Shown: positions 16,594 to 26,623, counted from the stretch's first letter. The stretch is 64,000 nt of DNA from Alteromonas sp. BL110 (GCF_003443615.1 NZ_CP031967.1:806001-870000); one strand, 5' to 3'. The notes: generated from the letters alone by a model not told the origin. Translations and numbers: made by a program.

Positions 16594-16627
16594 AAAAAAC
16601 GGGCACTTAATTAAGTGCCCGTTTTTT
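16594..16627. terminator. Bidirectional terminator between ybiT and the lipoprotein gene
   Basis: The stem ACGGGCACTTAA (16599-16610) pairs with TTAAGTGCCCGT (16611-16622) and is flanked by A-run and T-run, so it can end transcription from both convergent genes. Confidence 0.9.
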
Positions 16628-16640
16628 TTTTTATTATCTA

Positions 16641-17534
16641 TTAATTGGAAAAGTACTTGGCTACCGTTTCAGCTAAACGATCGAAGTAACTAATGATTGA
16701 ATCTTTGATAGGCGCTAGTTCTTTTTCTGTAACGTCATCAAAGTCTTCAGGTGGGGCAAATTCTTCGATGCGCACGTTCTTCATGGCGTCATCTTGTAAC
16801 TCTTTAAACAAAGGCTGCGAAGCAATGTCTACGGGCTTGTCTAAGCTTTCAATGCTGATATCAAAACTTGCAGACGCGATGTAATAATCGGTTCCCAAGA
16901 AGCTCCGAGTAAACAGACCAAACCCTTCACTTTGATGTTCTGAACAACCATAAGTACCGCATTCTGTAATGGCTACCGTAGGTGCCTCTTGTACAATAAT
17001 AATTTTTGTAACACCGGCAGCTAACAGCGACTTTCTAAGTGCATTTTGGTTTTCATTAAAAGACCAATTGTTATTTTGCTTCACCACAAAATCTAGTTGC
17101 CATGCTCCTTTGACTTTAGGTGCTACGTCAACCACTTCAAAGCGGCTTGATTGCTCTATTGCTGTTTTAAGTTTAGTGAAAAGCGTAGATGCTATCTGCC
17201 AGTCGTATGCATACTCTTTCGTGAAGTTATTAAACTTAGTCGTACCAACATGGGTGTGCGATGGAAATTCATTCGCATTGATGAAAACACCTATTTTTTG
17301 CTTCGGAACTTCTGTCGGCCCATTAACTTCTTCGGCTTCATCCTTGATTTCTTGCCCTGAACCATCATCCTTCTGATCTACCGCATCATTGTTTGTTTGA
17401 TTACCTGAACTTGGTTTTTCGATATTAGTTTCGATTGGAACACTTTCACTCGAATCCATACCTCTTTGCGTCACACACCCTGCTGCCAGCATTGATATGG
17501 CAACCAGCACAATAAACTTTGTTACAAACTTCAT
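16641..17534 (-). CDS. Hypothetical lipoprotein, 297 residues
   Basis: A lipoprotein with lipobox MLAAGC and a long acidic, Asn/Gln/Glu-rich linker (about residues 25-80) typical of outer-membrane anchored proteins. The folded part starts KIGVFINANEFPSHTH and alternates strands and helices; TKLKTAIEQSSRFEVVD and TKIIIVQEAP recall the layout of CsgG/TolB-N-like envelope domains, but I cannot assign it. A CGTYGCSE motif holds two cysteines four apart that could form a disulfide or bind metal. It is convergent with ybiT and 416 bases away from the divergent mipA-like gene. Function unknown. Confidence 0.7.
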   Translation of the reverse strand: MKFVTKFIVLVAISMLAAGCVTQRGMDSSESVPIETNIEKPSSGNQTNNDAVDQKDDGSGQEIKDEAEEVNGPTEVPKQKIGVFINANEFPSHTHVGTTKFNNFTKEYAYDWQIASTLFTKLKTAIEQSSRFEVVDVAPKVKGAWQLDFVVKQNNNWSFNENQNALRKSLLAAGVTKIIIVQEAPTVAITECGTYGCSEHQSEGFGLFTRSFLGTDYYIASASFDISIESLDKPVDIASQPLFKELQDDAMKNVRIEEFAPPEDFDDVTEKELAPIKDSIISYFDRLAETVAKYFSN

Positions 17535-17950
17535 AACACTTCCCTATTTCAAAGCCAATAAGCTTAATACTGAATTAAGACTATTCTGGTTTTACACTAA
17601 AACCGTGCATAGTCTATTACAAACTCGCTTCCCCTATCGATAGATAGTTGCCGTGCACTTATTTTCACGAACTATTTAATTTTCAAAATTTCTTTGCGTA
17701 TTACTGTAATAATTAACCTTCAGACTGCTTTCAGTGATTGCGCTTCCTGACAGAAGAAAAAGCTAATAATAGAGGTGATTACTGCCGTGACTATAACTGC
17801 GAGCTAGTTGTTCTAGAAACCACCTACGTTGGAAAAAGATATAGCTTTTTGAGATTACACCTTTTAATAGGCATGTTACCTAAACAGTACGAATAGTATT
17901 GATCGAACCTGAAGTTTAGGCTGTATTGTGATTAAAAAGGAAATAAATTA
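17535..17950. other. Divergent intergenic region upstream of the MipA-like gene
   Basis: 416 AT-rich bases between the lipoprotein gene (minus) and mipA-like gene (plus). An AAGGA ribosome site for the latter is at 17937-17941. I found no clear palindrome or hairpin; no ORF is credible. Confidence 0.5.
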
Positions 17951-18718
17951 ATGACTCTAGTAAAGTGTTTAGGCTTAGTAAGCTTGTCAACATTGCTCGT
18001 ATTCTGCTCCACCGTTTCTGCACAACAGCCAGCAAGACCACAACAGCCTCAAGGCTGGATGTGGGGTTTTGGTGTTGCCGCATCCCAAGACGTGTATACC
18101 GACTTTGATAACCGTATTGTGCCCATTCCTATTATTGGCTACACAGGTGAAAAGCTTAGGGTTTACGGGCCATTCATAGGTTACGAGTTATTTAGAAAAA
18201 AGGGCTTCACCCTTGATGCCCAACTCGTGCCGGTATTTGGGGGTTATGAAGAAGATGACAGCGCCGTGTTTACCGGTATGGAAGATAGAGACTTTAGTTA
18301 CGCGGCTGGCGTTGGCCTTAACTATAGTGCGGGCAGCTGGGTATATTCATTGTCAACCAATGCGGATATTCTGGGAAAGTTCGACGGCTACCAAGCGTCT
18401 GCTCGAATAGGCAAACAGTTTAGAGTAGATAACTTCATGATAGAGCCATCGGTCGGCGTTACCTACCAAGACAGTAACTATGTCGACTACTATTACGGTG
18501 TACGTCCCGAGGAAGCTACTGCGTTTCGAAACGCATATAACGGCGATAGCGCGCTTAATACGGAGGTCCGCATTGCTGTTTCTACCCGCCAGTTTTTAGG
18601 CGGTATGACGCGTTTAGAGGTTGGCGCTACGTTCTTTGACGATAGCATTAGCGATAGTCCGCTAACTGACGAGGACACCGCATTAAGTGCCATGCTGGTT
18701 TACACGCGCTTTTTCTAG
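17951..18718 (+). CDS. MipA/OmpV family outer-membrane protein
   Basis: A 255-residue exported beta-barrel protein. The signal peptide ends TVSA-QQ. The mature sequence has the MipA/OmpV pattern: WGFGVAASQDVYTDFDNRIVPIPIIGYTGEKLRVYGPFIGYEL, paired strands with acidic turns, a late SDSPLTDEDTAL loop and a C-terminal YTRFF. OmpV/MipA proteins are outer-membrane barrels; MipA in E. coli scaffolds murein synthesis enzymes, while others respond to osmolarity or antibiotics. Which applies is not known here. The gene stands alone with AAGGA nine bases before ATG. Confidence 0.88.
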   Translation: MTLVKCLGLVSLSTLLVFCSTVSAQQPARPQQPQGWMWGFGVAASQDVYTDFDNRIVPIPIIGYTGEKLRVYGPFIGYELFRKKGFTLDAQLVPVFGGYEEDDSAVFTGMEDRDFSYAAGVGLNYSAGSWVYSLSTNADILGKFDGYQASARIGKQFRVDNFMIEPSVGVTYQDSNYVDYYYGVRPEEATAFRNAYNGDSALNTEVRIAVSTRQFLGGMTRLEVGATFFDDSISDSPLTDEDTALSAMLVYTRFF

Positions 18719-18822
18719 GCGATTGCCACCTTCTCACTACAGATGTGTAAAGTTCTACAGCTAAGCTTCTTTACTAATACATAAACGCTATCACGCTTAG
18801 TCTTAAAACTATAAACACCATT

Positions 18823-18849
18823 AAAAATGCCCTCATTTTCGAGGGCATT
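18823..18849 (-). terminator. Terminator of creA
   Basis: AATGCCCTC (18826-18834) pairs with GAGGGCATT (18841-18849). The T-run is on the minus strand, so this ends creA rather than the MipA-like gene. Confidence 0.85.
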
Positions 18850-18871
18850 CGCGTTATTTAAACGTTAGTAT

Positions 18872-19414
18872 TTACGTTGACTTTTTGAAGGCAAGCGTTT
18901 CCCACAGTGGGACGGTAGACAAGCTATGTTTGTAACTGCCCGATGTTTCTTTAGTACTGTAAGACAGGTAAATCAGCGTCTTCGAGTCTGCATCATAGAT
19001 TCGTCGAAGCTTCATGTTTTTAAAAAACACGCTTTTAGATTTTTTGAATATCACTTCACCGGAATCTGACTTATCAATAGCCTCTAGCATCTCGGCTGTA
19101 ATTGTGCCGGTTTGTCTACACGCAATAGAGCTGTCTGATGGATCAGACAAATCTAAATTCGCTTCAATGCTTGAAATATGACAGGTGACGCCAGTGACAA
19201 CAGGGTCCTGAAGCGCATCAATTTTGATATCTTTTGTCGTAAAGAGCCCAAGCGACACGTCGCCAACTTCGCTATCGCTACAGCCTGCTAATGTAAAAAG
19301 CGAAGCAGTGAGTAGCCCAAGCACAGAACCTTTGAAAGCGGTGCTTTTTATTGAAATCCTATTTAAAAAAGCACGGTGTTTTTTGAGCTTCATCCAGCGT
19401 CCACTTGTTTTCAT
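18872..19414 (-). CDS. creA: CreA family protein
   Basis: A 180-residue exported protein. The family pattern is clear: IKIDALQDPVVTGVTCHISS, SIACRQTGTI, VIFKKSKSVFFKNMKLRRIYD and LIYLSYSTK, close to E. coli CreA. The two cysteines TC and AC are conserved. Unlike E. coli CreA, this one carries a lipobox (FTLAGC) after an unusually long 45-residue N-terminal segment with a charged n-region, so it is probably a lipoprotein. CreA function is unknown; the creB/C two-component genes are not nearby. ATG 19414 has an AAAGG ribosome site. Confidence 0.9.
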   Translation of the reverse strand: MKTSGRWMKLKKHRAFLNRISIKSTAFKGSVLGLLTASLFTLAGCSDSEVGDVSLGLFTTKDIKIDALQDPVVTGVTCHISSIEANLDLSDPSDSSIACRQTGTITAEMLEAIDKSDSGEVIFKKSKSVFFKNMKLRRIYDADSKTLIYLSYSTKETSGSYKHSLSTVPLWETLAFKKST

Positions 19415-19483
19415 ACCTTTATCGCCTCTATGCTATTGCTGATCTGTTATTTATCTACTCGAAATAACGAGTGTGTGATCATT

Positions 19484-21076
19484 TTAGCCTAACAGGTTTA
19501 GCTGAGTTTTATCCATAAGTGCATGCTGCTTTATAAGTTCCTTTGCTTTTTCAATATCTGGCGCGAAATAACGGTCCTTGTCGTAAAAAGGCACCTGCTC
19601 TCTTAGTAGCTGCATCAATTCCTGCAGTTTTTCACTCGTCGTAAGAGGCCTTCTAAAATCTAACCCTTGGCAAGATGCCAACCACTCAATAGCTAAAATA
19701 CCGGCTACGTTGTCAAAAATGTCTCTTAATCTCCTTGCCGCAAATGTAGCCATAGACACGTGGTCTTCTTGGTTAGCAGACGTAGGCAAAGAATCGATGG
19801 ATGCTGGATGCGCCAAGGTTTTATTTTCACTAGCAAGTGCCGCACAGGTCACCTGCGCAATCATAAACCCTGAGTTTACCCCACCGTTTTCAACCAGAAA
19901 TGGCGGTAGACCGCTTAAGTGAGTATCTATCATTAACGACATTCTGCGCTCTGACAGTGCACCAATTTCAGACAGTGCGATAGCCAACATGTCTGCTGCC
20001 ATCGCTACCGTTTCTGCATGAAAGTTTCCGCCAGATAAAATATCGCCAGCGGTCGCTTCACCAACATTTGAACCATCGCAGCTTTCAACAAAAACTAACG
20101 GGTTATCGCTAACACCATTAGCTTCAGTCACTAGAATATCTTGGGCGTAGCGCATTTGCTGCAAACAGGCCCCCATTACTTGCGGCTGGCAGCGCAGTGA
20201 ATACGGGTCTTGAACTTTTTCACACCGCTGATGCGAATTACCAATCTCTGACGTATCCAGCAATGTTCTATATGCAGCCGCCACATCACACTGGCTTTTA
20301 TGGCCTCGTACTTCGTGAATGCGCGCGTCAAACGGCACGCGAGAGCCTAACGCGGCTTCAACCGTGAGCGCACCTATACCGATAGCACTATGAAGCGCGT
20401 TTTCAGTATAAAACAGACCCTGAAGCGCAAATGCTGTTGAAGCCTGTGTACCGTTTAACAGTGCTAAGCCCTCTTTGGGTGCTAACGCAATAGGTTGCAT
20501 ACCGGCTATTTCTAATGCTTCGGCTGCACTTATACGTTCACTTTTGTAGAAGGCTTCCCCTTCTCCTAAAAGAACTACACTCATGTGTGCTAAAGGCGCT
20601 AAATCTCCACTAGCCCCTACCGACCCTTTTTCTGGAATAGCAGGATAAACCTGTGCGTTAAACAAGGTAATCAGCGCCTCTATTACGCTTAACCGAATGC
20701 CCGAAAAGCCCCGTGCTAACGAGTTTATTTTTAGCAGCATAAGTAAACGCACTGTGTCTTCTTGCATAAAGTCACCGGTACCGGCCGCATGAGACAGCAC
20801 GATACTGCGCTGTAATAGCTCCAATTCATCAACATCAATTCGCGTATTAGCCAACAGCCCAAAGCCCGTATTAATGCCGTACACGGTGCGGTTTTCTTCG
20901 ATAACGTTTAACACTACTTGCTCGGCTGCATTTACGGCAGGTATCGCACTTTCAACCAGCGACAAGTGAATGTGATTTCGATGTACTTCTCTTAACTGTT
21001 CTAGGGTCAATGTGCCAGGAACAAGGGTTAACTTTTTAATACCGCCTTGCTCAGTGAAAAAAGACGTCTGAGACAT
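19484..21076 (-). CDS. hutH: Histidine ammonia-lyase
   Basis: A 530-residue enzyme that removes ammonia from L-histidine to form urocanate, the first step of histidine degradation. The ASG of [14 protein letters not shown] (residues 155-157) forms the MIO cofactor. YGINTGFG near residue 66, GTGDFM and [11 protein letters not shown] are other family landmarks. The gene follows hutU with a two-base gap, and its GGGAGG ribosome site lies in the end of hutU, so the two are co-translated. It is the last gene of the hutC-hutU-hutH arm. Confidence 0.97.
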   Translation of the reverse strand: MSQTSFFTEQGGIKKLTLVPGTLTLEQLREVHRNHIHLSLVESAIPAVNAAEQVVLNVIEENRTVYGINTGFGLLANTRIDVDELELLQRSIVLSHAAGTGDFMQEDTVRLLMLLKINSLARGFSGIRLSVIEALITLFNAQVYPAIPEKGSVGASGDLAPLAHMSVVLLGEGEAFYKSERISAAEALEIAGMQPIALAPKEGLALLNGTQASTAFALQGLFYTENALHSAIGIGALTVEAALGSRVPFDARIHEVRGHKSQCDVAAAYRTLLDTSEIGNSHQRCEKVQDPYSLRCQPQVMGACLQQMRYAQDILVTEANGVSDNPLVFVESCDGSNVGEATAGDILSGGNFHAETVAMAADMLAIALSEIGALSERRMSLMIDTHLSGLPPFLVENGGVNSGFMIAQVTCAALASENKTLAHPASIDSLPTSANQEDHVSMATFAARRLRDIFDNVAGILAIEWLASCQGLDFRRPLTTSEKLQELMQLLREQVPFYDKDRYFAPDIEKAKELIKQHALMDKTQLNLLG

Positions 21077-21078
21077 AA

Positions 21079-22833
21079 CTACGCCTCCCCGCCTAGGTTT
21101 TGGTATGAGCTATTTTGGTGTAAGCCATGACTTGAACCTGCATTGTCACCCCCTTGATCATTAGCCACTTTATTTACCATAGGAAGGTCAAGGTTATGCT
21201 TGACCGCACAATCTTTTGCAATGTCGTAGCCTGCATCGGCATGACGCATTACGCCTGTGGCGGGGTCGTTATGAAGTACCCGAGCTATACGTTCGGCTGC
21301 TGCATCAGTACCGTCACAAACAATAACTACGCCCGAATGTTGACTGAATCCCATTCCTACACCACCACCATGATGAAGACTTACCCAAGTTGCGCCACCT
21401 GCTGTGTTTAATAGCGCGTTTAATAGCGGCCAGTCCGAAACCGCATCTGAACCATCTAGCATGGCCTCAGTTTCTCTATTTGGGGAAGCGACCGAACCAG
21501 AGTCGAGATGATCTCGACCAATCACTACCGGCGCGCTTAGTTCACCACTGCGCACCATTTCGTTAAAGGCCAGTCCAAGCTTTTGTCTTTCACCTAGTCC
21601 AACCCAGCAAATACGCGCAGGTAGTCCCTGGAACTGAATACGTTCTCTGGCCATATCTAGCCAGTTATGTAGATGCGGATTATCGGGTATAAGCGCTTTA
21701 ACTTTAGCGTCCGTTTTATAGATATCTTCTGGGTTGCCAGATAAAGCAGCCCATCTAAAGGGCCCTATGCCCTGACAAAACAACGGTCGAATGTAGGCGG
21801 GTACAAAACCCGGGAAATCAAAAGCATGCTCAACGCCTTCTTCCAGCGCCATTTGCCTAATGTTGTTGCCATAATCGAGCGTTGCCGCGCCTGCCTGTTG
21901 AAAACCCAGCATGGCTTTAACCTGTAATGCCATCGACTGCTTCGCTTTTTTAATCACACAAGCTTCGTCTTTTGTACGCTGCGCTTCGGCTTGATCTAGC
22001 GTCCATCCAACCGGCAGATAGCCATTAAGCGGGTCGTGAGCACTGGTTTGATCGGTTACCACATCAGGAATGATCCCTTTCTCTAGCATATCGGGAAATA
22101 CCTCAGCAGCATTGCCAAGCAAGCCAATGGATACGGGCTTTCCATCTTGTTTGGCTTCCTCTAGTAGTTGTATGGCCTCTTTTAACGAATGGGCTTTTTT
22201 ATCTAAATAGCCGGTGCGGATTCTGAAATCTATGCGGGTTTCATCAACTTCCACTGCCACCATTGAAAAGCCAGCCATGGTAGCGGCAAGTGGCTGTGCG
22301 CCTCCCATACCGCCTAAGCCGCCGGTTAAAATCCAGCGCCCTTCAGCACTGCCGTCAAAATGGGTTTTAGCCACGCTCACAAAGGTTTCGTACGTCCCCT
22401 GGACAATGCCTTGCGAGCCTATATATATCCACGACCCTGCCGTCATTTGCCCGTACATCATCAAACCTTCTTTATCCAGAGCATTAAAGTGCTCCCAATT
22501 AGCCCAGTGCGGGACAAGGTTAGAGTTAGCAATTAACACGCGAGGTGCGTTTTCATGGGTGGGAAAGACGCCAACAGGCTTACCTGATTGAACAAGTAAT
22601 GTTTCGTCAGTATTTAAGCGCTTAAGTACTTCAACGATTTTATCGTACGATGCCCAGTCACGTGCCGCGCGCCCAATGCCACCGTAAACTACCAAGTTTT
22701 GTGGATGTTCCGCCACTTCTGGATCCAGATTATTCATCAGCATGCGAAGCGGTGCTTCGGTTTGCCAACTCTTTGCGTTTAACGTACTGCCTCTTGGGGC
22801 ACGAATTTCTCTTGTAGGGTCGAGGCGTTTCAT
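21079..22833 (-). CDS. hutU: Urocanate hydratase (urocanase)
   Basis: A 584-residue cytoplasmic enzyme that adds water to urocanate using tightly bound NAD+, giving 4-imidazolone-5-propionate. [21 protein letters not shown] (NAD-binding), [14 protein letters not shown] and [15 protein letters not shown] are hallmark motifs. It is about 25 residues longer than the common 555-560, with the extra residues at the Gly/Ser/Gln-rich C-terminus ([13 protein letters not shown]). The ATG has AGGAGAA upstream. It sits between hutC (106 bases upstream, no second operator seen) and hutH (two bases downstream). Confidence 0.97.
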   Translation of the reverse strand: MKRLDPTREIRAPRGSTLNAKSWQTEAPLRMLMNNLDPEVAEHPQNLVVYGGIGRAARDWASYDKIVEVLKRLNTDETLLVQSGKPVGVFPTHENAPRVLIANSNLVPHWANWEHFNALDKEGLMMYGQMTAGSWIYIGSQGIVQGTYETFVSVAKTHFDGSAEGRWILTGGLGGMGGAQPLAATMAGFSMVAVEVDETRIDFRIRTGYLDKKAHSLKEAIQLLEEAKQDGKPVSIGLLGNAAEVFPDMLEKGIIPDVVTDQTSAHDPLNGYLPVGWTLDQAEAQRTKDEACVIKKAKQSMALQVKAMLGFQQAGAATLDYGNNIRQMALEEGVEHAFDFPGFVPAYIRPLFCQGIGPFRWAALSGNPEDIYKTDAKVKALIPDNPHLHNWLDMARERIQFQGLPARICWVGLGERQKLGLAFNEMVRSGELSAPVVIGRDHLDSGSVASPNRETEAMLDGSDAVSDWPLLNALLNTAGGATWVSLHHGGGVGMGFSQHSGVVIVCDGTDAAAERIARVLHNDPATGVMRHADAGYDIAKDCAVKHNLDLPMVNKVANDQGGDNAGSSHGLHQNSSYQNLGGEA

Positions 22834-22939
22834 AAACTTCTCCTAGGCATCTTTTTCTTTTACTGAAATATTGTTGTTATAAGAAGCAGCATCTTTTTAA
22901 AAGGCGCCCCAAGAGTTAGCGTCTTAGGCGCGTCTACAC

Positions 22940-23662
22940 TTAAAACTCCAAGTGTCCTCCCAGTCGGTATCTACTGCCAGGGTGGAACAGCACAGCGTGA
23001 CTAACCACAGCGCTAGCGCCAGTTGCCTTCCCAGCCCCGCGAGAAAATGTGCGTCGTGTAATCTTTAGGCAAGGCTCTTTAGGTTTTATCAGTAACGCTT
23101 GTGCAATATCTTTTTCAACAATTACAGCTTCTACGCTATGGTCCGCCTGAGAAAGGGGCGCGACTTGGTTCAAATAAAAGTTTGCGGTTTGCGCTTTAAA
23201 GTCTTTATCTAAGTAGTCGTTAATCCAAGCTGGATTAACCCACCTCTCTTCATACTGAACGGGCAAATTGTTCTCACAGTGAACAATAATGCTGTGAAAT
23301 ATAGGTTCCCCTACATCAACGGCGAGACGCTGTGAAATAGCATCACTGGCAGGTGCAGTTTCAAGCACCAATATCTCGTTAGTGTATCTATGCCCCCGCC
23401 GCTCAATTTCATCACGGATACTTTTGATTTCTAACATTGAACTCATAGGGCGGCTATCTGACACAAAAGTGCCAATCCCCTGACTACGCATCAAGATGCC
23501 TTCATCTACCATTTCACTTAACGCACGTCGTGCAGTCATTCGACTAACACCATGTTGCTGAGCAAGTTGGTTTTCTGATGGCACTTGACTACCCGGCTTC
23601 ATTACACCGCTTTCAATAGCATCTAAAATTGCCGTTTTAATTACCCTGTATCGAGGTTGCAT
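22940..23662 (-). CDS. hutC: Histidine utilisation repressor, GntR family
   Basis: A 240-residue regulator. Residues 1-70 form a GntR winged helix (VPSENQLAQQHGVSRMTARRAL), and residues 90-235 form the UTRA effector-binding domain of the HutC/FarR subfamily. Known HutC proteins repress hut genes and are released by urocanate. It is read with hutU and hutH and diverges from hutIG; a large palindrome at 23699-23740 between the two arms is its likely operator, which would make it self-regulating. Confidence 0.95.
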   Translation of the reverse strand: MQPRYRVIKTAILDAIESGVMKPGSQVPSENQLAQQHGVSRMTARRALSEMVDEGILMRSQGIGTFVSDSRPMSSMLEIKSIRDEIERRGHRYTNEILVLETAPASDAISQRLAVDVGEPIFHSIIVHCENNLPVQYEERWVNPAWINDYLDKDFKAQTANFYLNQVAPLSQADHSVEAVIVEKDIAQALLIKPKEPCLKITRRTFSRGAGKATGASAVVSHAVLFHPGSRYRLGGHLEF

Positions 23663-23698
23663 ATCGTGGGGACATCACCAATTTGTTAATAATATGCT

Positions 23699-23740
23699 AA
23701 CAGCATACTTGTATATACAAGTATGCACAAGTATGCTGTT
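23699..23740. promoter_or_regulatory. HutC operator with embedded hutI promoter
   Basis: A perfect 24-bp palindrome at 23703-23726 (half-site GCATACTTGTAT) overlaps a wider perfect 14-base inverted repeat, 23699-23712 against 23727-23740. The decamer ACAAGTATGC occurs twice in tandem at 23717-23736. The core TGTATATACA is typical of HutC/GntR operators. TTGTAT at 23709-23714 and TATGCT at 23732-23737, 17 bases apart, form a plausible hutIG promoter lying wholly inside the operator. A weaker promoter for hutC can be drawn on the other strand. Confidence 0.85.
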
Positions 23741-23827
23741 TTTAAAATTCGCAAGGCGCTTCAGTAAAGATTCTTAAAAGAGCTAGATAAAGAGTTAAAC
23801 AAAAAGTGACTTAAAGTGGAGCACGTC

Positions 23828-25087
23828 ATGGGTTATCAGTACGACACGGTTATTTACAACATTCGCATTGCATCTATGCAGCAAAGTGAGCAGCCTTATG
23901 GCGAATTACCGCCACACGCCATTGTCATAAAAGATGGCAAAATTGCTGCGTTACTTCCTAGCGATGACTCACTAGACGAAGTGTTTAAGCAGACCAAAAG
24001 CGTAATAGATGCCACTACCCTAATTCCCCAAAATGAAAATTCAACGCCCAAACACCCGTGGCTATTGCCTGGCTTCATCGATTGTCATACGCATCTAGTG
24101 TATGGCGGCAATCGCGCCGAAGAATTCGAAATGCGATTGCAAGGCGCAAGTTATGTAGACATTGCGCAGCGAGGTGGTGGCATTAAAGGCACGGTAGAAA
24201 AAACACGTCGAGCTGACGAACAAACTCTGCTTTATACTGCGATAAAACGCGCAAAACGACTGTGCGAAGAAGGTGTTACTACCATTGAAGTCAAATCAGG
24301 GTATGGCCTAGACTTAGACACTGAAGCGCGCATGTTACGTGTGGCTAAATCTCTTGAACAACACCTTCCTGTTAGCATTCAAACCACTTATTTAGGCGCT
24401 CACGCCCTGCCCAATGAATTTGCTGAGGACCCTGACGCGTATATCGATTTTATATGCGACCAAGCACTTCCTCACATTGCTTCGCAAAACTTAGCTGACG
24501 CCGTTGACGTATTTTGTGAAACCATCGGCTTTTCTACTTCACAAACAGAACGAGTATTTTCCAGTGCACAAGAGCATGGCCTGCCAATTAAAGCTCATGT
24601 AGAGCAGCTTAGCGACAGTAAAGGTGCTGTTTTGGCGGCTAAATACGGCGCACTCTCGGTAGATCACATCGAATACTTAGCTGACAGCGACATACCCTTA
24701 CTTGCCCAGAGTGGCACCGTTGCCGTATTGCTTCCGGGCGCGTTTTATTATCTAAGTGAAGTGCAAAAGCCGCCGGTAAATGCACTTCGGGCCCACAATG
24801 TTCCAATGGCGATAGCGACAGACTTTAACCCTGGCAGTTCACCGTTAGCCTCTATACTTACCGCGATGAATATGAGTTGCGTGTTGTTTCAGTTAACCCC
24901 AGAAGAAGCACTTCGCGGCGCCACGGTACACGCGGCGAGCGCACTCGCGCTACATGACCGAGGTGTTATTGAAGCAGGCAAGCTTGCTGACTTAACACTG
25001 TGGGATATCGAAACGCCGGCAGAGCTCGCCTATTGTATTAATGGCCACCGCCCCGTTGCGGTGTTTAAGGAAGGTAAACATGTTTAA
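23828..25087 (+). CDS. hutI: Imidazolonepropionase
   Basis: A 419-residue metal-dependent amidohydrolase that opens the imidazolone ring to give N-formimino-L-glutamate, the third step of the pathway. The metal site DCHTHLVYGG (family HxH), the GGGIKGTV loop, KAHVEQ, SVDHIEYL and ATDFNPGSSP are characteristic. The ATG at 23828 has GGAG seven bases upstream; an upstream GTG at 23816 lacks a ribosome site. Its stop overlaps the hutG start by eight bases. Confidence 0.96.
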   Translation: MGYQYDTVIYNIRIASMQQSEQPYGELPPHAIVIKDGKIAALLPSDDSLDEVFKQTKSVIDATTLIPQNENSTPKHPWLLPGFIDCHTHLVYGGNRAEEFEMRLQGASYVDIAQRGGGIKGTVEKTRRADEQTLLYTAIKRAKRLCEEGVTTIEVKSGYGLDLDTEARMLRVAKSLEQHLPVSIQTTYLGAHALPNEFAEDPDAYIDFICDQALPHIASQNLADAVDVFCETIGFSTSQTERVFSSAQEHGLPIKAHVEQLSDSKGAVLAAKYGALSVDHIEYLADSDIPLLAQSGTVAVLLPGAFYYLSEVQKPPVNALRAHNVPMAIATDFNPGSSPLASILTAMNMSCVLFQLTPEEALRGATVHAASALALHDRGVIEAGKLADLTLWDIETPAELAYCINGHRPVAVFKEGKHV

Positions 25088-26051
25088 GTGGCAAGGCCGA
25101 ATAGACAGTGAAGATGGCATTGAGGGCCTACGTTGGCATCAAAAAGTTAACGAACTTGAAGTGGGCGAAGATAATTCATTAGCCAACTCAGTTACCCTTG
25201 TTGGTTTTGAGAGTGATTTGGGTGTGGCATTTAACAAAGGCCGTGTAGGTGCCTCTGATGGTCCAAATGCGATTCGTCAGGCACTGGCAAACTTGCCCTG
25301 GCACTGGCCAAACGCATCATTAGCTGATTTAGGGAATGTTACTGCTAAAGAGAACTTAGCCCAGGCACAAACCCAATATGCCGACGCCATCTGTTATGCG
25401 CTCGAGGAAAATGATGGATTGGTCATTGGGCTGGGAGGGGGACATGAAATTGCATGGGGTAGCTATCAAGGGGTTTTCAATGCTAAGTCGAAAACGTCCC
25501 ACATTGGTATCATTAATTTCGACGCCCATTTTGATTTAAGAAAGCCTTCACCAAACACCAGTTCAGGTACGCCGTTCAGGCAAGTGTATGATCACTGCCA
25601 GTTACACGACACACCGTTTCATTACACTTGTTTGGGCGTATCGAAAGCAGCCAATACACCAGCGTTGTTTAACTTTGCCAACACGTCTAACACGCGCTAC
25701 TTAACCGATGTGGCGTTAAATGATGAATCACTGTGTATGCAGCGAATAGATGAACTGCTATCTCCGATGCTAAAAGACATCGATGAGCTTTACGTCACTG
25801 TATGTTTAGATGCATTTCCAGCAGCACAAGCACCTGGCGTTAGCGCGCCCAGTGCGTTGGGGATTTCCCCCACACTTGTTATTAACACACTGCACTTTTT
25901 AGCACAGCACCAAAGTACTTATGGGTATCAATGGAGACTGTGTGACGTTGCGGAAATGAACCCCAATTATGATATTGATAGCCGTACAGCAAAGCTGGCT
26001 GCACGGCTAATTTTTGAGGCGGTAGATGCTGTGTTTTCCTCACGCATTTAG
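25080..26051 (+). CDS. hutG: Formimidoylglutamase
   Basis: A 323-residue ureohydrolase of the arginase superfamily that hydrolyses N-formimino-L-glutamate to glutamate and formamide, the last step of this route. GGGHEIAWG and FDAHFDLR provide conserved metal ligands. At the second metal motif, where arginase-type enzymes usually have D-x-D, this one reads VCLDAFPAAQAPG, with Cys in place of the first Asp. The start ATG 25080 lies within the end of hutI and has AAGGAAGG upstream; the longer open frame from 25041 is not needed. Single-enzyme route implies no separate HutF/HutE. Confidence 0.92.
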   Translation: MFKWQGRIDSEDGIEGLRWHQKVNELEVGEDNSLANSVTLVGFESDLGVAFNKGRVGASDGPNAIRQALANLPWHWPNASLADLGNVTAKENLAQAQTQYADAICYALEENDGLVIGLGGGHEIAWGSYQGVFNAKSKTSHIGIINFDAHFDLRKPSPNTSSGTPFRQVYDHCQLHDTPFHYTCLGVSKAANTPALFNFANTSNTRYLTDVALNDESLCMQRIDELLSPMLKDIDELYVTVCLDAFPAAQAPGVSAPSALGISPTLVINTLHFLAQHQSTYGYQWRLCDVAEMNPNYDIDSRTAKLAARLIFEAVDAVFSSRI

Positions 26052-26085
26052 ACGCAATAAATTTACAGCCTACAAACTGGGTAAG

Positions 26086-26574
26086 TTATCTTCTCTCGTT
26101 GAGCTTTAGAAATGCTGATGCAAAACCCTGCAAAGAGAATGGAAGCGTGATTTGCTTATTAGTTGTTTTACTCATAAAGGCTACTTGGGCTACCTGCCCT
26201 TCTAGCATTTCTGAAATCAATTTTTCATCCATCACTATATTGGTTTCGCAAATTTTACTATCGCAAGCCAATATTTTAGTACGAATTGCTTTTTCACTAT
26301 CTATTTTTAAACCAACCCCAGCGCTCTTCTCTGCATCATTCGTAAAGCGTAAAGTAAGAATTGTGCGTTGCTTAGACGCAAGAGCAACGCTCATACCTGC
26401 TACAACTCCAGCCTTTGGTCCCTTTTTCGACAACAATAACTGACTTATGAAACAACTACTGGCTTTACATTCATAACTCCAAGAGTCGAAGACTTCAGCG
26501 GCTAAAACTGAACTGCATGGAACACTTATGAATAACGATAAAATAAAGATGAGCTTAGTGAGTGAGTGTCGCAC
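26086..26574 (-). CDS. Invasion-associated locus B (IalB)-like periplasmic protein
   Basis: A 162-residue exported protein with a signal peptide ending SVLAAE. The mature part fits the IalB pattern: FDSWSYECKASSCFISQLLL, a middle VGLKIDSEKA strand, LACDSKICETNIVMDEKLISEML and the closing LPFSLQGFASAFLKL. Four cysteines in two pairs could form disulfides. IalB-family proteins are common in non-invasive bacteria too, with no settled function, so the name should not be read as pathogenicity. It is convergent with hutG, 34 bases away. Confidence 0.82.
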   Translation of the reverse strand: MRHSLTKLIFILSLFISVPCSSVLAAEVFDSWSYECKASSCFISQLLLSKKGPKAGVVAGMSVALASKQRTILTLRFTNDAEKSAGVGLKIDSEKAIRTKILACDSKICETNIVMDEKLISEMLEGQVAQVAFMSKTTNKQITLPFSLQGFASAFLKLNERR

Positions 26575-26594
26575 TTGTTGATACCTTTTATAAT

Positions 26595-26623
26595 ATAAAA
26601 AAGGGTCTCTTAATTAGACCCTT
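26595..26623 (-). terminator. Terminator of the PEP-CTERM gene
   Basis: AAGGGTCT (26601-26608) pairs with AGACCCTT (26616-26623); an A-run on the + strand gives the U-run on the minus strand. Confidence 0.85.

Noticed and set aside
19456..19472. Short ACTCG/CGAGT hairpin after hutH as a terminator
   Set aside because: The stem is only five pairs and no proper U-run follows on the hutH strand.
22834..22939. A second HutC operator between hutC and hutU
   Set aside because: No palindrome resembling the 23703-23726 site is present in these 106 bases.
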